Source: Bacillaceae bacterium OF18-1A (GTDB lineage: Bacteria > Bacillota > Bacilli > Bacillales > Bacillaceae_G). From it: a stretch of DNA of 64,000 nucleotides. Under the pieces are notes generated by a model. That model was not told where the DNA came from, did not search any database, and saw nothing but the letters and a program-made list of their open reading frames with translations. Below are positions 56,642 to 64,000 of the stretch, one piece after another. The first letter of the stretch is position 1. Each line of letters opens with the position of its first letter. Location: positions 24,921 to 88,920 of the forward strand of contig JAQEWB010000010.1 in NCBI GenBank assembly GCA_027694045.1. The letters run 5' to 3'. Both the position numbers and the translations under genes were made by a program.

Positions 56642-57655
56642 ATGAAAAGGCGGCTGTTTTTAGTTCTTGTCGGTTTATTAACCGTTTTTGTGTTGGCAGG
56701 TTGTATGGAGAAGAAACAAGATGATGTCGTGAGAGATTTAGAAGCGAAAGTGAAAGGGATGAAAAGTTATCAAGCTGAAGCGAAGTTATCTATTAAAACA
56801 GGGAATGAGCCTCAGGAGTATAACGTAGAAATTTGGCATAAAGAACCTTCTTTTTATCGTGTGAATTTAAAAAATGCTAAAAAAGATCAGAGTCAAATTA
56901 TTTTAAGGAATGAAGAAGGTGTATTTGTATTAACGCCAGCACTTAATAAGAGTTTCCGTTTTCAAAGCGATTGGCCACAAAATAGTAGCCAGGCTTATTT
57001 ATATGAATCACTTGTAAGAGATATTTTGCAGGACAAGAAAAACCTTACTTTTGAGAAGACAGATAAGTATTATATTTTTAAAACAAAAACAAACTATCAA
57101 CATCAAAATATGTTACCGAGACAAGAGATTACATTGAAGAAAAGTGATTTAACACCGGTTTCGGTGAAATTGATGGATAACGATCAAAATGTTCTTGTGA
57201 AGGTAGATTTCTCTAAGGTGAAATTTGATGCGAAATTTGATAAAGGCGCATTTGATACGAAACAAAATATGTCCAGAGCACAAGTGGATGTTCAAACAAC
57301 AGCGAAAGAAGAAAAACCGTTTGCTATTTTGTACCCTAAAGATACGCCGCAAGGTATGACGCTGAAAGACGAACAAGAGTTAAAGACAGACAGTGGCAAG
57401 CGTGCAATACTCACATACACTGGAAGTAAGAAATCCTTTACTTTAATACAAGAAAAAGCAAAAGTTGCAGAAGCTTCGTCAGCAGTAAGTGTAAGTGGAG
57501 AGCCAGTTGACCTTGGCTTCACGATTGGAGCATTGACGAAAGACTCTTTAACGTGGTCGCATAATGGAGTAGAATATATGCTCGTGTCTAAAGGTTTAGA
57601 ACCGAAGGAGCTGTTAATGGTTGCTCGTTCAGTTACAGCGAAGCAGGTGAAGTGA
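56642..57655 (+). CDS. ydcC: LolA-like lipoprotein YdcC (sporulation associated)
   Basis: 337 residues from the ATG at 56642 (AAAGGGGCTGAAGTG). Lipobox L-A-G-C (cysteine about 21), then a LolA/LppX-like beta domain: V-K-G-M-K-S-Y-Q-A-E-A-K-L-S-I, Y-N-V-E-I-W-H-K-E-P-S-F-Y-R, and a second domain rich in lysine. In B. subtilis ydcC occupies the same place between acpS and alr and is a sporulation protein. Outer-face lipoprotein of unknown mechanism. Confidence 0.9.
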   Translation: MKRRLFLVLVGLLTVFVLAGCMEKKQDDVVRDLEAKVKGMKSYQAEAKLSIKTGNEPQEYNVEIWHKEPSFYRVNLKNAKKDQSQIILRNEEGVFVLTPALNKSFRFQSDWPQNSSQAYLYESLVRDILQDKKNLTFEKTDKYYIFKTKTNYQHQNMLPRQEITLKKSDLTPVSVKLMDNDQNVLVKVDFSKVKFDAKFDKGAFDTKQNMSRAQVDVQTTAKEEKPFAILYPKDTPQGMTLKDEQELKTDSGKRAILTYTGSKKSFTLIQEKAKVAEASSAVSVSGEPVDLGFTIGALTKDSLTWSHNGVEYMLVSKGLEPKELLMVARSVTAKQVK

Positions 57656-57660
57656 ACTTT

Positions 57661-57696
57661 TTAGACGTGGTGATATATGTGCACCACGTCTTTTCT
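57661..57696 (+). terminator. terminator of ydcC
   Basis: Arms AGACGTGGTG / CACCACGTCTTTT. Confidence 0.85.
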
Positions 57697-57774
57697 TAGT
57701 TTGAAGGGTGGGATTTTATAAAAGAAGCATATAAAAGAATAAGCTTCGCATATCGTGTATAAGGAAGTGTATTT

Positions 57775-58944
57775 ATGGAAGAAGCACCGTTTTACCGTGA
57801 CACTTGGGTGGAAGTGGATTTAGATGCGATTTATAACAACATTACACACATTAAAGAATTCATTCCAAGTGATGTGGAGATTTTTGCTGTAGTTAAAGCG
57901 AATGCGTATGGGCATGATTATGTACCGGTGGCTAAAACAGCATTGGAAGCAGGCGCGACAAGATTGGCAGTTGCTTTTTTAGATGAAGCTTTAGTCCTGC
58001 GGAGGGCTGGTATTACTGTACCGATTTTAGTGTTAGGTCCTTCTCCGCCTCGTGATGTAAATGTTGCTGCTGAAAATGATGTAGCATTAACTATTTTTCA
58101 AAAGGAATGGGTGGAAGAAGCGATTAAGCTTTGGAATGGATCGTCTACAATGAAATTCCATATTAATTTTGATAGTGGTATGGGGAGAATTGGAATACGT
58201 GAATGCAAAGAATTAAAAGGATTCTTGAAGAGTTTAGAGGCCGCACCATTTTTAGAGTTAGAAGGAGTATACACGCATTTTGCAACAGCGGATGAAGTTG
58301 AGACTTCGTACTTTGATAAGCAATATAACACATTTTTGCAGCAGTTAAGTTGGTTGAAAGGATTTGGAGTGGATCCTAAATTTGTCCATACAGCGAATAG
58401 TGCTGCAACATTACGTTTTCAAGGCATTACATTTAATGCAGTACGAATTGGTATTGCAATGTATGGATTATCTCCTTCTGTAGAAATACGCCCTTTTTTA
58501 CCAATTAAATTAGAACCGGCGCTGTCATTGCATACGAAAGTTGCTCATATTAAGCAGGTCATTAAAGGCGATGGAATTAGCTATAACGTCACGTATCGAA
58601 CGAAAACTGAAGAGTGGATTGCAACTGTTGCAATTGGATATGCAGATGGCTGGCTTAGAAGATTACAAGGATTTGAAGTACTTGTAAATGGTAAAAGGGT
58701 ACCGATTGTAGGGCGAGTGACAATGGATCAACTTATGATTCATCTTCCGTGTGAAGTGCCGCTTGGTACGAAGGTTACACTCATTGGAAGACAAGGTGAT
58801 GAGTATATTAGCGCTACAGAGGTTGCTGAATATTCCGGGACTATTAATTATGAAATTATTGCAACGATCAGTTTCCGTGTGCCGAGAATATTTATACGGA
58901 ATGGTAAGGTTGTAGAGGTAATTAATTACTTGAACGATATATAG
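57775..58944 (+). CDS. alr: alanine racemase
   Basis: 389 residues. V-E-V-D-L-D-A-I-Y-N-N-I at the start; PLP lysine in A-V-V-K-A-N-A-Y-G-H-D (about residue 41); H-F-A-T-A-D-E, H-T-A-N-S-A-A-T-L-R; catalytic tyrosine in G-D-G-I-S-Y-N-V-T-Y; V-A-I-G-Y-A-D-G and G-R-V-T-M-D-Q-L-M. Converts L- to D-alanine for peptidoglycan, upstream of Ddl and MurF in the pathway. RBS AAGGAAGTG. Two B. cereus-group alr paralogues are known; this is the mazEF-linked one. Confidence 0.95.
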   Translation: MEEAPFYRDTWVEVDLDAIYNNITHIKEFIPSDVEIFAVVKANAYGHDYVPVAKTALEAGATRLAVAFLDEALVLRRAGITVPILVLGPSPPRDVNVAAENDVALTIFQKEWVEEAIKLWNGSSTMKFHINFDSGMGRIGIRECKELKGFLKSLEAAPFLELEGVYTHFATADEVETSYFDKQYNTFLQQLSWLKGFGVDPKFVHTANSAATLRFQGITFNAVRIGIAMYGLSPSVEIRPFLPIKLEPALSLHTKVAHIKQVIKGDGISYNVTYRTKTEEWIATVAIGYADGWLRRLQGFEVLVNGKRVPIVGRVTMDQLMIHLPCEVPLGTKVTLIGRQGDEYISATEVAEYSGTINYEIIATISFRVPRIFIRNGKVVEVINYLNDI

Positions 58945-59251
58945 AAGTTAGTATTATTTGCTCCTTGTCATTTGAAGGGACATTTTATTGCTGAAAAATA
59001 CGTTCTTTTTTGGTGGGGAGCCTTTTTATAATCATTTTTAATATAAATTGAGCTTCAGTTTTATAGAGAGATTTTCTGATTTCTTGTTTGAAAGAGAGAA
59101 AAAGTGAAAGAAGATGAATGTTTTGTCTTTGAAATGGAAAACATAAGCAAGGAATAAGGAAGTCTTTGCAACAGGCTCCATACAATGGTATTATTACAAT
59201 AGGTGTCATATATATATTTGGGTGTGTAGTTGACGGTGGAGGTGTATTTTT
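58945..59251. other. intergenic region alr-mazE
   Basis: About 300 bp with no supported gene; it should contain the mazEF promoter. I see no strong terminator for alr and no clear operator dyad. Confidence 0.45.
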
Positions 59252-59539
59252 GTGTCCGAATCAAGTGTAACTACTGAAATCGTGGTTCGGTTGCCAAAGC
59301 AAATGGTAACGGAATTGGACGGGATTGGAAAACAAGAGAATAAGAATCGCCATGAACTAATTTGCCAGGCAACACAACTGTTATTGCGTCAACATAAGAC
59401 GAAGAAACGCTACCAACATGAATCAATGCGACGTGGGTACATTGAAATGGGAAAAATTAATCTTGGTATTGCATCTGAAGCTTTCTTAGCGGAGTATGAA
59501 GCAGCTCATACGGTAGAACGCTTAGTTAGCGGGGGGTAA
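59252..59539 (+). CDS. mazE: antitoxin MazE/EndoAI
   Basis: 95 residues from GTG (GGTGGAGGTG upstream). N-terminal ribbon-helix-helix: [31 protein letters not shown]. The C-terminal part ([23 protein letters not shown]) winds around the toxin dimer. It neutralises MazF and autoregulates the operon. Four bases separate it from mazF. Confidence 0.95.
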   Translation: MSESSVTTEIVVRLPKQMVTELDGIGKQENKNRHELICQATQLLLRQHKTKKRYQHESMRRGYIEMGKINLGIASEAFLAEYEAAHTVERLVSGG

Positions 59540-59543
59540 TATT

Positions 59544-59894
59544 TTGATTGTAAAACGCGGCGACGTGTATTTTGCAGACCTTTCCCCAGTTGTTGGTTCT
59601 GAGCAAGGAGGCGTTCGTCCGGTTCTTGTCATTCAAAATGACATCGGAAATCGTTTTAGTCCGACGGTGATTGTAGCGGCTATTACTGCACAGATTCAAA
59701 AAGCGAAATTACCCACTCATGTGGAAATTGATGCGAAAAAGTACGGTTTTGAGAGAGATTCTGTGATTTTACTTGAGCAGATTCGAACAATCGATAAGCA
59801 GCGCTTAACGGACAAAATCACTCACTTGGATGAAGTGATGATGAATCGTGTAGATGAAGCGTTACAAATTAGTTTAGGACTAATAGATTTTTAA
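59544..59894 (+). CDS. mazF: mRNA interferase MazF/EndoA (NdoA)
   Basis: 116 residues from a TTG (GGGGGGTAATATT upstream). [31 protein letters not shown] and the second motif [11 protein letters not shown] are the MazF catalytic features (R and T). It cleaves single-stranded mRNA at U-ACAU-type sites in Bacillus. Near identical across the group. Confidence 0.96.
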   Translation: MIVKRGDVYFADLSPVVGSEQGGVRPVLVIQNDIGNRFSPTVIVAAITAQIQKAKLPTHVEIDAKKYGFERDSVILLEQIRTIDKQRLTDKITHLDEVMMNRVDEALQISLGLIDF

Positions 59895-59904
59895 ATCGGC
59901 AGTT

Positions 59905-59938
59905 TAAGTTGCTCTCTTTGCAGGGCAACTTTTTTTAT
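59905..59938 (+). terminator. terminator of mazEF
   Basis: Arms AAGTTGC / GCAACTT followed by T6. Confidence 0.82.
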
Positions 59939-59955
59939 TATAGAGGAGGTTACGG

Positions 59956-62130
59956 TTGTATATGGAAATGGTAGATAATCGACAAGCGTTAATGAAAATG
60001 TTAGTGAAAGAATTAGGCTTTACTGAAAAGCAGGTTCGTCATGTTATTCAATTAACAGAAGAAGGTAACACAGTTCCATTTATTGCTCGTTACCGAAAAG
60101 AATGGACAGGCTCTTTAGATGAGGTGCAAATTCGTACAATATTAGAGCGATGGCAATATGTGATGCAGCTTGAAGATAGGAAAGAAGAGGTTCTTCGTCT
60201 TATTGATGAGAAGGGGAAACTGACAAGCGAGTTACGTCAGCAAATTGTTAAAGCTACAAAGTTGCAAGAAGTAGAAGATTTATATCGTCCATATAAAGAG
60301 AAAAGAAGAACGAAAGCGACGATTGCAAAAGAAAAAGGATTAGAGCCATTAGCTGAATGGTTATTGCTATATACAAAAGAAGACCCAACGAAAAAGGCAA
60401 TGGAGTTTATTGATGTAGAAAAAGAAGTACAGTCTGCGGAAGAGGCATTACAAGGTGCGCAAGACATTATTGCAGAAATTATTTCGGATGAAGCGACGTA
60501 TCGTAGTTGGGTTCGGAATGTTACTTTTAGAAAAGGTATTATGTCTTCGACTGTAAAAGATGAAGAAAAAGATGAAAAGAATATATATGAAATGTATTAT
60601 AGCTACGAAGAACCGTTGCAAAAAGTAGTGCCGCATCGTGTGTTAGCGATGAATCGTGGTGAAAAGGAAGATATATTGAGAATTTCCGTTGTAGCGCCAG
60701 TAGAAGAGATATTAAGTTTCTTACATAAGAAAGTAATTCGTGATAATGATTCTAAGAGTGCGCATTATGTACAACTAGCAATTGAGGATGGTTATAAACG
60801 ATTAATTCAATCTTCAATTGAAAGGGAGATCCGAAAGGAATTAACAGAAACAGCTGAAGAACAGGCGATACATATTTTCTCTGAAAACTTACGTAACTTA
60901 TTATTACAGCCTCCTATGAAAGGGAAGGTAGTACTAGCTGTAGATCCCGCGTATAGAACAGGATGTAAATTAGCTATAGTAGATGATACAGGGAAAGTTA
61001 TGTATATTGATGTGATTTATCCGCATCCGCCTGTGCGTAAATATGACGATGCGAAAACGAAAGTTCTTTCTATTATAGAGAAATACCAAGTTGAAATGAT
61101 TGCAATTGGGAATGGTACAGCTTCTAGAGAAACAGAAGAGTTTATAGTAGATGTGTTGCAAAGCGTCAAACAGGATGTTTTTTATATTATTGTAAATGAA
61201 GCGGGGGCTAGTGTGTATTCGGCTTCTGATTTAGCTCGCGAGGAATTTCCGGATTTCCAAGTTGAAGAAAGAAGTGCGGTTTCAATCGGGCGACGCCTGC
61301 AAGATCCACTTGCGGAACTTGTGAAAATTGATCCTAAATCAGTTGGGGTTGGACAATATCAACATGACGTATCTCAAAAGAGATTGAATGAATCATTAAC
61401 ATTTGTGGTTGAGACGGCAGTTAACCAAGTAGGGGTTAATGTAAATACAGCTTCAGTTGCATTGTTGCAATATGTTTCTGGTTTATCAAAAACGGTTGCT
61501 AAAAATATTGTAGCTAAGAGAGAAGAGGATGGGAAATTCACGAAGCGCACGGAATTAAAGAAAATCCCGCGTTTAGGTGCAAAGACATACGAACAATGTA
61601 TAGGTTTCTTACGTATACTAGAAGGAGCAAATCCGTTAGATCGTACAAGTATTCATCCGGAACAATATAAAAATGTTGAATTGTTATTGAAAAGCTTAGG
61701 TTTATCAATAAATGATGTAGGGCAGCCGCAATTACAAAAGAGCTTAGAAGAAGTAGAGATTTCTAAGTTGTCTCAGGAAACGGGAGTTGGAGAACCGACA
61801 TTAGTTGATATTATAGATGCGCTCATTAGTCCAGAACGAGACATGAGGGATGAGTTGCCAAAACCACTTTTGAAAAAAGGAATTTTGAAATTAGAAGATT
61901 TAAAACGTGGTATGGAGCTAGAAGGAACTGTTCGTAACGTTGTTGATTTCGGAGCATTTGTTGACGTTGGTGTAAAACAAGACGGGTTAGTACATATTTC
62001 TAAACTAAGTAAACAGTATGTGAAGCACCCATTAGATATTGTATCTGTCGGACAAATTGTAAAGGTATGGGTAGATGATATTGATACGAAAAAAGGTCGT
62101 GTCGCATTATCGATGTTACCGATTGAATAG
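59956..62130 (+). CDS. tex: Tex-family RNA-binding transcription accessory protein
   Basis: 724 residues from a TTG at 59956 six bases after GAGGAGG; ATG at 59962 is the alternative. Tex layout: N-terminal HTH-like region, V-P-F-I-A-R-Y-R-K-E (about 35-45), YqgF-like domain V-L-A-V-D-P-A-Y-R-T-G-C-K-L-A, helix-hairpin-helix N-T-A-S-V-A-L-L-Q-Y-V-S-G-L, and C-terminal S1 domain G-M-E-L-E-G-T-V-R-N-V-V-D-F-G-A-F-V-D-V-G. Binds nucleic acid and influences transcription. Conserved neighbour of mazEF. Confidence 0.94.
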   Translation: MYMEMVDNRQALMKMLVKELGFTEKQVRHVIQLTEEGNTVPFIARYRKEWTGSLDEVQIRTILERWQYVMQLEDRKEEVLRLIDEKGKLTSELRQQIVKATKLQEVEDLYRPYKEKRRTKATIAKEKGLEPLAEWLLLYTKEDPTKKAMEFIDVEKEVQSAEEALQGAQDIIAEIISDEATYRSWVRNVTFRKGIMSSTVKDEEKDEKNIYEMYYSYEEPLQKVVPHRVLAMNRGEKEDILRISVVAPVEEILSFLHKKVIRDNDSKSAHYVQLAIEDGYKRLIQSSIEREIRKELTETAEEQAIHIFSENLRNLLLQPPMKGKVVLAVDPAYRTGCKLAIVDDTGKVMYIDVIYPHPPVRKYDDAKTKVLSIIEKYQVEMIAIGNGTASRETEEFIVDVLQSVKQDVFYIIVNEAGASVYSASDLAREEFPDFQVEERSAVSIGRRLQDPLAELVKIDPKSVGVGQYQHDVSQKRLNESLTFVVETAVNQVGVNVNTASVALLQYVSGLSKTVAKNIVAKREEDGKFTKRTELKKIPRLGAKTYEQCIGFLRILEGANPLDRTSIHPEQYKNVELLLKSLGLSINDVGQPQLQKSLEEVEISKLSQETGVGEPTLVDIIDALISPERDMRDELPKPLLKKGILKLEDLKRGMELEGTVRNVVDFGAFVDVGVKQDGLVHISKLSKQYVKHPLDIVSVGQIVKVWVDDIDTKKGRVALSMLPIE

Positions 62131-62132
62131 TG

Positions 62133-62167
62133 AAAAAAGAGAGCAGATGAAACTGCTCTTTTTTTAT
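62133..62167. terminator. bidirectional terminator
   Basis: Arms AAAGAGAGCAG / CTGCTCTTTTTTT between tex (plus) and cmpA (minus). Confidence 0.85.
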
Positions 62168-62186
62168 TGGTGGAAAGTGTAATTGA

Positions 62187-62303
62187 TTATGAGCTTTGGT
62201 GTATTTTGCTATAATAAAACCAGCATTCATTTAATAATTTAATTTGATGCCGATTTTTTTCGAAATATGCACGTTGCATCTGTTTTTTTAGCCACGTGGG
62301 CAT
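62187..62303 (-). CDS. cmpA: cortex morphogenetic protein CmpA
   Basis: 38 residues: M-P-T-W-L-K-K-Q-M-Q-R-A-Y-F-E-K-N-R-H-Q, then I-K-L-L-N-E-C-W-F-Y-Y. It closely resembles B. subtilis CmpA, a 37-residue sporulation quality-control adaptor that promotes ClpXP degradation of SpoIVA in defective spores. RBS AAGGAGGG. The position between tex and sprT on the opposite strand is the same as in B. subtilis. Too small for most automatic annotation. Confidence 0.9.
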   Translation of the reverse strand: MPTWLKKQMQRAYFEKNRHQIKLLNECWFYYSKIHQSS

Positions 62304-62492
62304 GGGAATCCCTCCTTGTTTGATCCTATTCTCATAAGAACACCTTTATATGAGAAGTTGGTGAGCGGACTTTTTAACGACAATTGTGATTGGAAGTCGC
62401 GCTGTTTGAATGAGGATGGGTATATGTACTATTTAATATATGTGTAAGAGGAGAGAAAAGTGTACATTTATTTTTGCTAGGAGGAACGACGT

Positions 62493-62951
62493 ATGGAGGA
62501 TAGAGAAGTTCAAAAATTAGTGGAAGAGGTATCACTGCAATACTTTGAATCTCCATTTTTACATAAAGCGCTATTTAATAAGAGATTGCGAACGACAGGT
62601 GGGCGCTATTTATTAAAAAGTCATAACATAGAACTAAATTATCATTATTACCAAATGTACGGAAAGGAAGAGTTAGTGGGGATTATTAAACATGAGCTTT
62701 GTCATTATCATTTACATATCGACGGTAAAGGATATAAACATCGCGATAAGGATTTTCGTGAGTTACTTAAAAAGGTGAATGCTCCGCGTTTTTGTAAACG
62801 GATGATTGATGAGAAGAAGATAATGAAGGTTTACATGTATGAATGTATGGGATGTTCACTTCAATATGTAAGGAAGCGCCAAATGAATACAGAGAAATAT
62901 GTTTGTGGGAAGTGTAAAGGGAAGATAAAACTGATTGTAAAAACACCTTGA
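62493..62951 (+). CDS. SprT-family metalloprotease-like protein (YdcK)
   Basis: 152 residues, RBS AGGAGGAAC. Zinc motif [10 protein letters not shown] (H-E-x-x-H, about 69-73) with a third histidine shortly after ([11 protein letters not shown]), and a C-terminal zinc ribbon C-M-G-C / C-G-K-C (about 117-143). SprT-like proteins act as DNA-protein-crosslink or general proteases; the bacterial role is unclear. Conserved neighbour of cmpA and tex. Confidence 0.92.
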   Translation: MEDREVQKLVEEVSLQYFESPFLHKALFNKRLRTTGGRYLLKSHNIELNYHYYQMYGKEELVGIIKHELCHYHLHIDGKGYKHRDKDFRELLKKVNAPRFCKRMIDEKKIMKVYMYECMGCSLQYVRKRQMNTEKYVCGKCKGKIKLIVKTP

Positions 62952-62976
62952 CAGTAAAAAAACAATCCAGTATATT
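62948..62976 (+). promoter_or_regulatory. tRNA-cluster promoter P1
   Basis: TTGACA (62948-62953), 17-bp spacer, TATATT (62971-62976); it overlaps the end of the sprT-family gene. Confidence 0.75.
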
Positions 62977-63017
62977 ATAAACATGTCACGTTTGTACAAG
63001 ATGTTGTGAAAAACTTC

Positions 63018-63046
63018 TTGACTTATAAACATAAATTTTATAAGAT
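63018..63046 (+). promoter_or_regulatory. tRNA-cluster promoter P2
   Basis: TTGACT (63018-63023), 17-bp spacer, TAAGAT (63041-63046), 18 bp before tRNA-Asn. P1 and P2 in tandem resemble stable-RNA promoter pairs. Confidence 0.78.
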
Positions 63047-63064
63047 ACAAATTGTCTTCATTAT

Positions 63065-63139
63065 TCCGCAGTAGCTCAGTGGTAGAGCTATCGGCTGTTA
63101 ACCGATCGGTCGTAGGTTCGAGTCCTACCTGCGGAGCCA
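63065..63139 (+). tRNA. tRNA-Asn (GTT)
   Basis: Acceptor TCCGCAG / CTGCGGA, anticodon loop CTGTTAA, GGTTCGAGTC T-arm, CCA encoded. Confidence 0.97.
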
Positions 63140-63142
63140 TAC

Positions 63143-63233
63143 AGAGAAGTACCCAAGTGGCTCAAGGGGCTCCCCTGCTAAGGGAGTAGATCGCTAACGC
63201 GGTGCGAGGGTTCGAATCCCTTCTTCTCTGCCA
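63143..63233 (+). tRNA. tRNA-Ser (GCT)
   Basis: Acceptor AGAGAAG / CTTCTCT, anticodon loop CTGCTAA, long variable arm as expected for serine, CCA encoded. Confidence 0.97.
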
Positions 63234-63241
63234 TACATATT

Positions 63242-63316
63242 GGCCCGTTGGTCAAGTGGTTAAGACACCGCCCTTTCACGGCGGTAACACGGGTTCGAAT
63301 CCCGTACGGGTCCCCA
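63242..63316 (+). tRNA. tRNA-Glu (TTC)
   Basis: Acceptor GGCCCGT / ACGGGTC, anticodon loop CTTTCAC, GGGTTCGAATC T-arm, CCA encoded. Confidence 0.97.
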
Positions 63317-63320
63317 CTTT

Positions 63321-63396
63321 GGAGGATTAGCTCAGCTGGGAGAGCACCTGCCTTACAAGCAGGGGGTCGGCGGTTCGATCCCGTCATCCTCCACCA
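63321..63396 (+). tRNA. tRNA-Val (TAC)
   Basis: Acceptor GGAGGAT / ATCCTCC, anticodon loop CTTACAA, CCA encoded. Confidence 0.97.
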
Positions 63397-63440
63397 TATA
63401 TTTTAAATAGTAATAAGTAGAATGAGAATAAAATTGAAAT

Positions 63441-63516
63441 GGTCCCGTGGTGTAGTGGTTAACATGCCTGCCTGTCACGCAGGAGATCGCCGGTTCGACC
63501 CCGGTCGGGACCGCCA
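63441..63516 (+). tRNA. tRNA-Asp (GTC)
   Basis: Acceptor GGTCCCG / CGGGACC, anticodon loop CTGTCAC, CCA encoded. Confidence 0.97.
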
Positions 63517-63603
63517 TTTTAACTTCTGCTATATAGCAGTTGTTTTTTATTGGACATTATGGTACAATAACATTCGTCTTTGAAAATAAGATAACTATTT
63601 CGA

Positions 63604-63678
63604 TGGGCTATAGCCAAGCGGTAAGGCAACGGACTTTGACTCCGTCATGCGCTGGTTCGAATCCAGCTAGCCCAGCCA
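63604..63678 (+). tRNA. tRNA-Gln (TTG)
   Basis: Acceptor TGGGCTA / TAGCCCA, anticodon loop CTTTGAC, CCA encoded. Confidence 0.97.
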
Positions 63679-63683
63679 TTTAC

Positions 63684-63756
63684 GAGCCATTAGCTCAGTT
63701 GGTAGAGCATCTGACTTTTAATCAGAGGGTCGAAGGTTCGAGTCCTTCATGGCTCA
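63684..63756 (+). tRNA. tRNA-Lys (TTT), CCA not encoded
   Basis: Acceptor GAGCCAT / ATGGCTC, anticodon loop CTTTTAA. After the discriminator A the DNA reads CTT, so CCA must be added by nucleotidyltransferase. Confidence 0.96.
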
Positions 63757-63769
63757 CTTTTATTATTCC

Positions 63770-63852
<83 letters not shown>

Positions 63853-63875
63853 TTAAAAAAATCTTAAAAAAACAC

Positions 63876-63904
63876 TTGCATTTGAAAATGTGGTGTGGTA
63901 AGAT
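63876..63904 (+). promoter_or_regulatory. promoter before tRNA-Arg
   Basis: TTGCAT (63876-63881), 17-bp spacer, TAAGAT (63899-63904); it starts a new transcription unit after tRNA-Leu. Confidence 0.65.
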
Positions 63905-63947
63905 AATTAAGTCGCCAAAACACAACGACGATAAACATCATGAATAA

Positions 63948-64000
63948 GCGCCCGTAGCTCAATTGGATAGAGCGTTTGACTACGGATCAAGAGGTTAGGG
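63948..64000 (+). tRNA. tRNA-Arg (ACG), 5' part only
   Basis: GCGCCCG acceptor strand, D-arm TAGCTCAATTGGAT, anticodon loop CTACGGA. The window ends before the T-arm. Confidence 0.93.

Noticed and set aside
62856..63140. Minus-strand ORF of 94 codons overlapping the sprT-family gene, the tRNA promoters and tRNA-Asn
   Set aside because: No RBS, and it runs through two good promoters and a tRNA; a shadow frame.
63178..63387. Minus-strand ORF of 69 codons over the tRNAs
   Set aside because: It is antisense to tRNA-Ser, tRNA-Glu and tRNA-Val; such ORFs are a well-known artefact of tRNA clusters.

Overview
The window is AT-rich, densely coded chromosome from a low-GC Gram-positive. Several blocks identify it as a Bacillus cereus group genome (cereus/anthracis/thuringiensis type): ddl-murF-cshA, acpS-ydcC-alr-mazE-mazF-tex-cmpA-sprT, four lineage-typical oligopeptide-binding lipoproteins, a tyrosine/homogentisate degradation operon and a tRNA cluster. 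A perfect parS centromere site (34440-34455) fits a position fairly near the replication origin. No phage, transposase, integrase, CRISPR array or rRNA gene is visible.

Layout. 1-1533: end of an MFS efflux gene and two small envelope proteins. 1638-7248: a five-gene oligopeptide ABC operon (permeases, ATPases, binding lipoprotein) behind a SAM (S-box) riboswitch. 7265-12285: a YusW-like lipoprotein, a scrambled AraC/YhgE pseudogene and two tandem oppA paralogues; the second has its own S-box on the minus strand. 12745-16661: proC, a small accessory patch (PAS-like protein, XRE regulator, replication-relaxation-like protein, three palindromes) and a GlcU-type sugar porter. 16960-19528: molybdate modA-modB, divergent from an HTH + binding-protein-domain regulator, with four tandem 10-bp repeats between them. 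19594-27195: LysR/EamA pair, plsC, LacI regulator with its probable target, YitT, YxeA and TatD, interspersed with tiny peptide genes. 27253-34815: TatD hydrolase, DUF2334 protein, lysozyme-like protein, DUF4931 protein, another peptide operon, and an ABC-F protein behind a leader peptide and two terminators. 35047-42669: a second oligopeptide ABC system with two tandem binding proteins. 42709-44445: HAD phosphatase and three more tiny peptides. 44753-48032: hpd-fah-hmgA tyrosine degradation. 48426-62951: MFS pump, then the conserved wall-synthesis, RNA-helicase, stress and sporulation core. 63065-64000: eight complete tRNAs plus the start of a ninth.

Most interesting signal. Scattered over 19.5-44.5 kb are about a dozen peptide genes of 25-40 codons, each with a good ribosome-binding site. 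They fall into two recurrent families: A, hydrophobic with a D-F-x-G-x-A-S-G core, and B, a short helix with the core A-L-x-D-A-K-A-V. In three cassettes B and A are translationally coupled. Between 19.8 and 32.1 kb, seven promoter copies plus one at yxeA share a rigid architecture: a 16-bp palindrome of the type TnACA-N4-TGTnA, 6 bp, an 18-bp element near GTAAGCTAATTCGATAGT, then (in seven of the eight) exactly 19 bp to a -10 hexamer. From memory the palindrome matches the operator of BceR/YxdJ-type response regulators, which control antimicrobial-peptide stress genes, and yxeA is a known YxdJ target in B. subtilis. I infer an expanded peptide-stress regulon whose effectors are unannotated membrane micropeptides. 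The regulator itself is not in this window.
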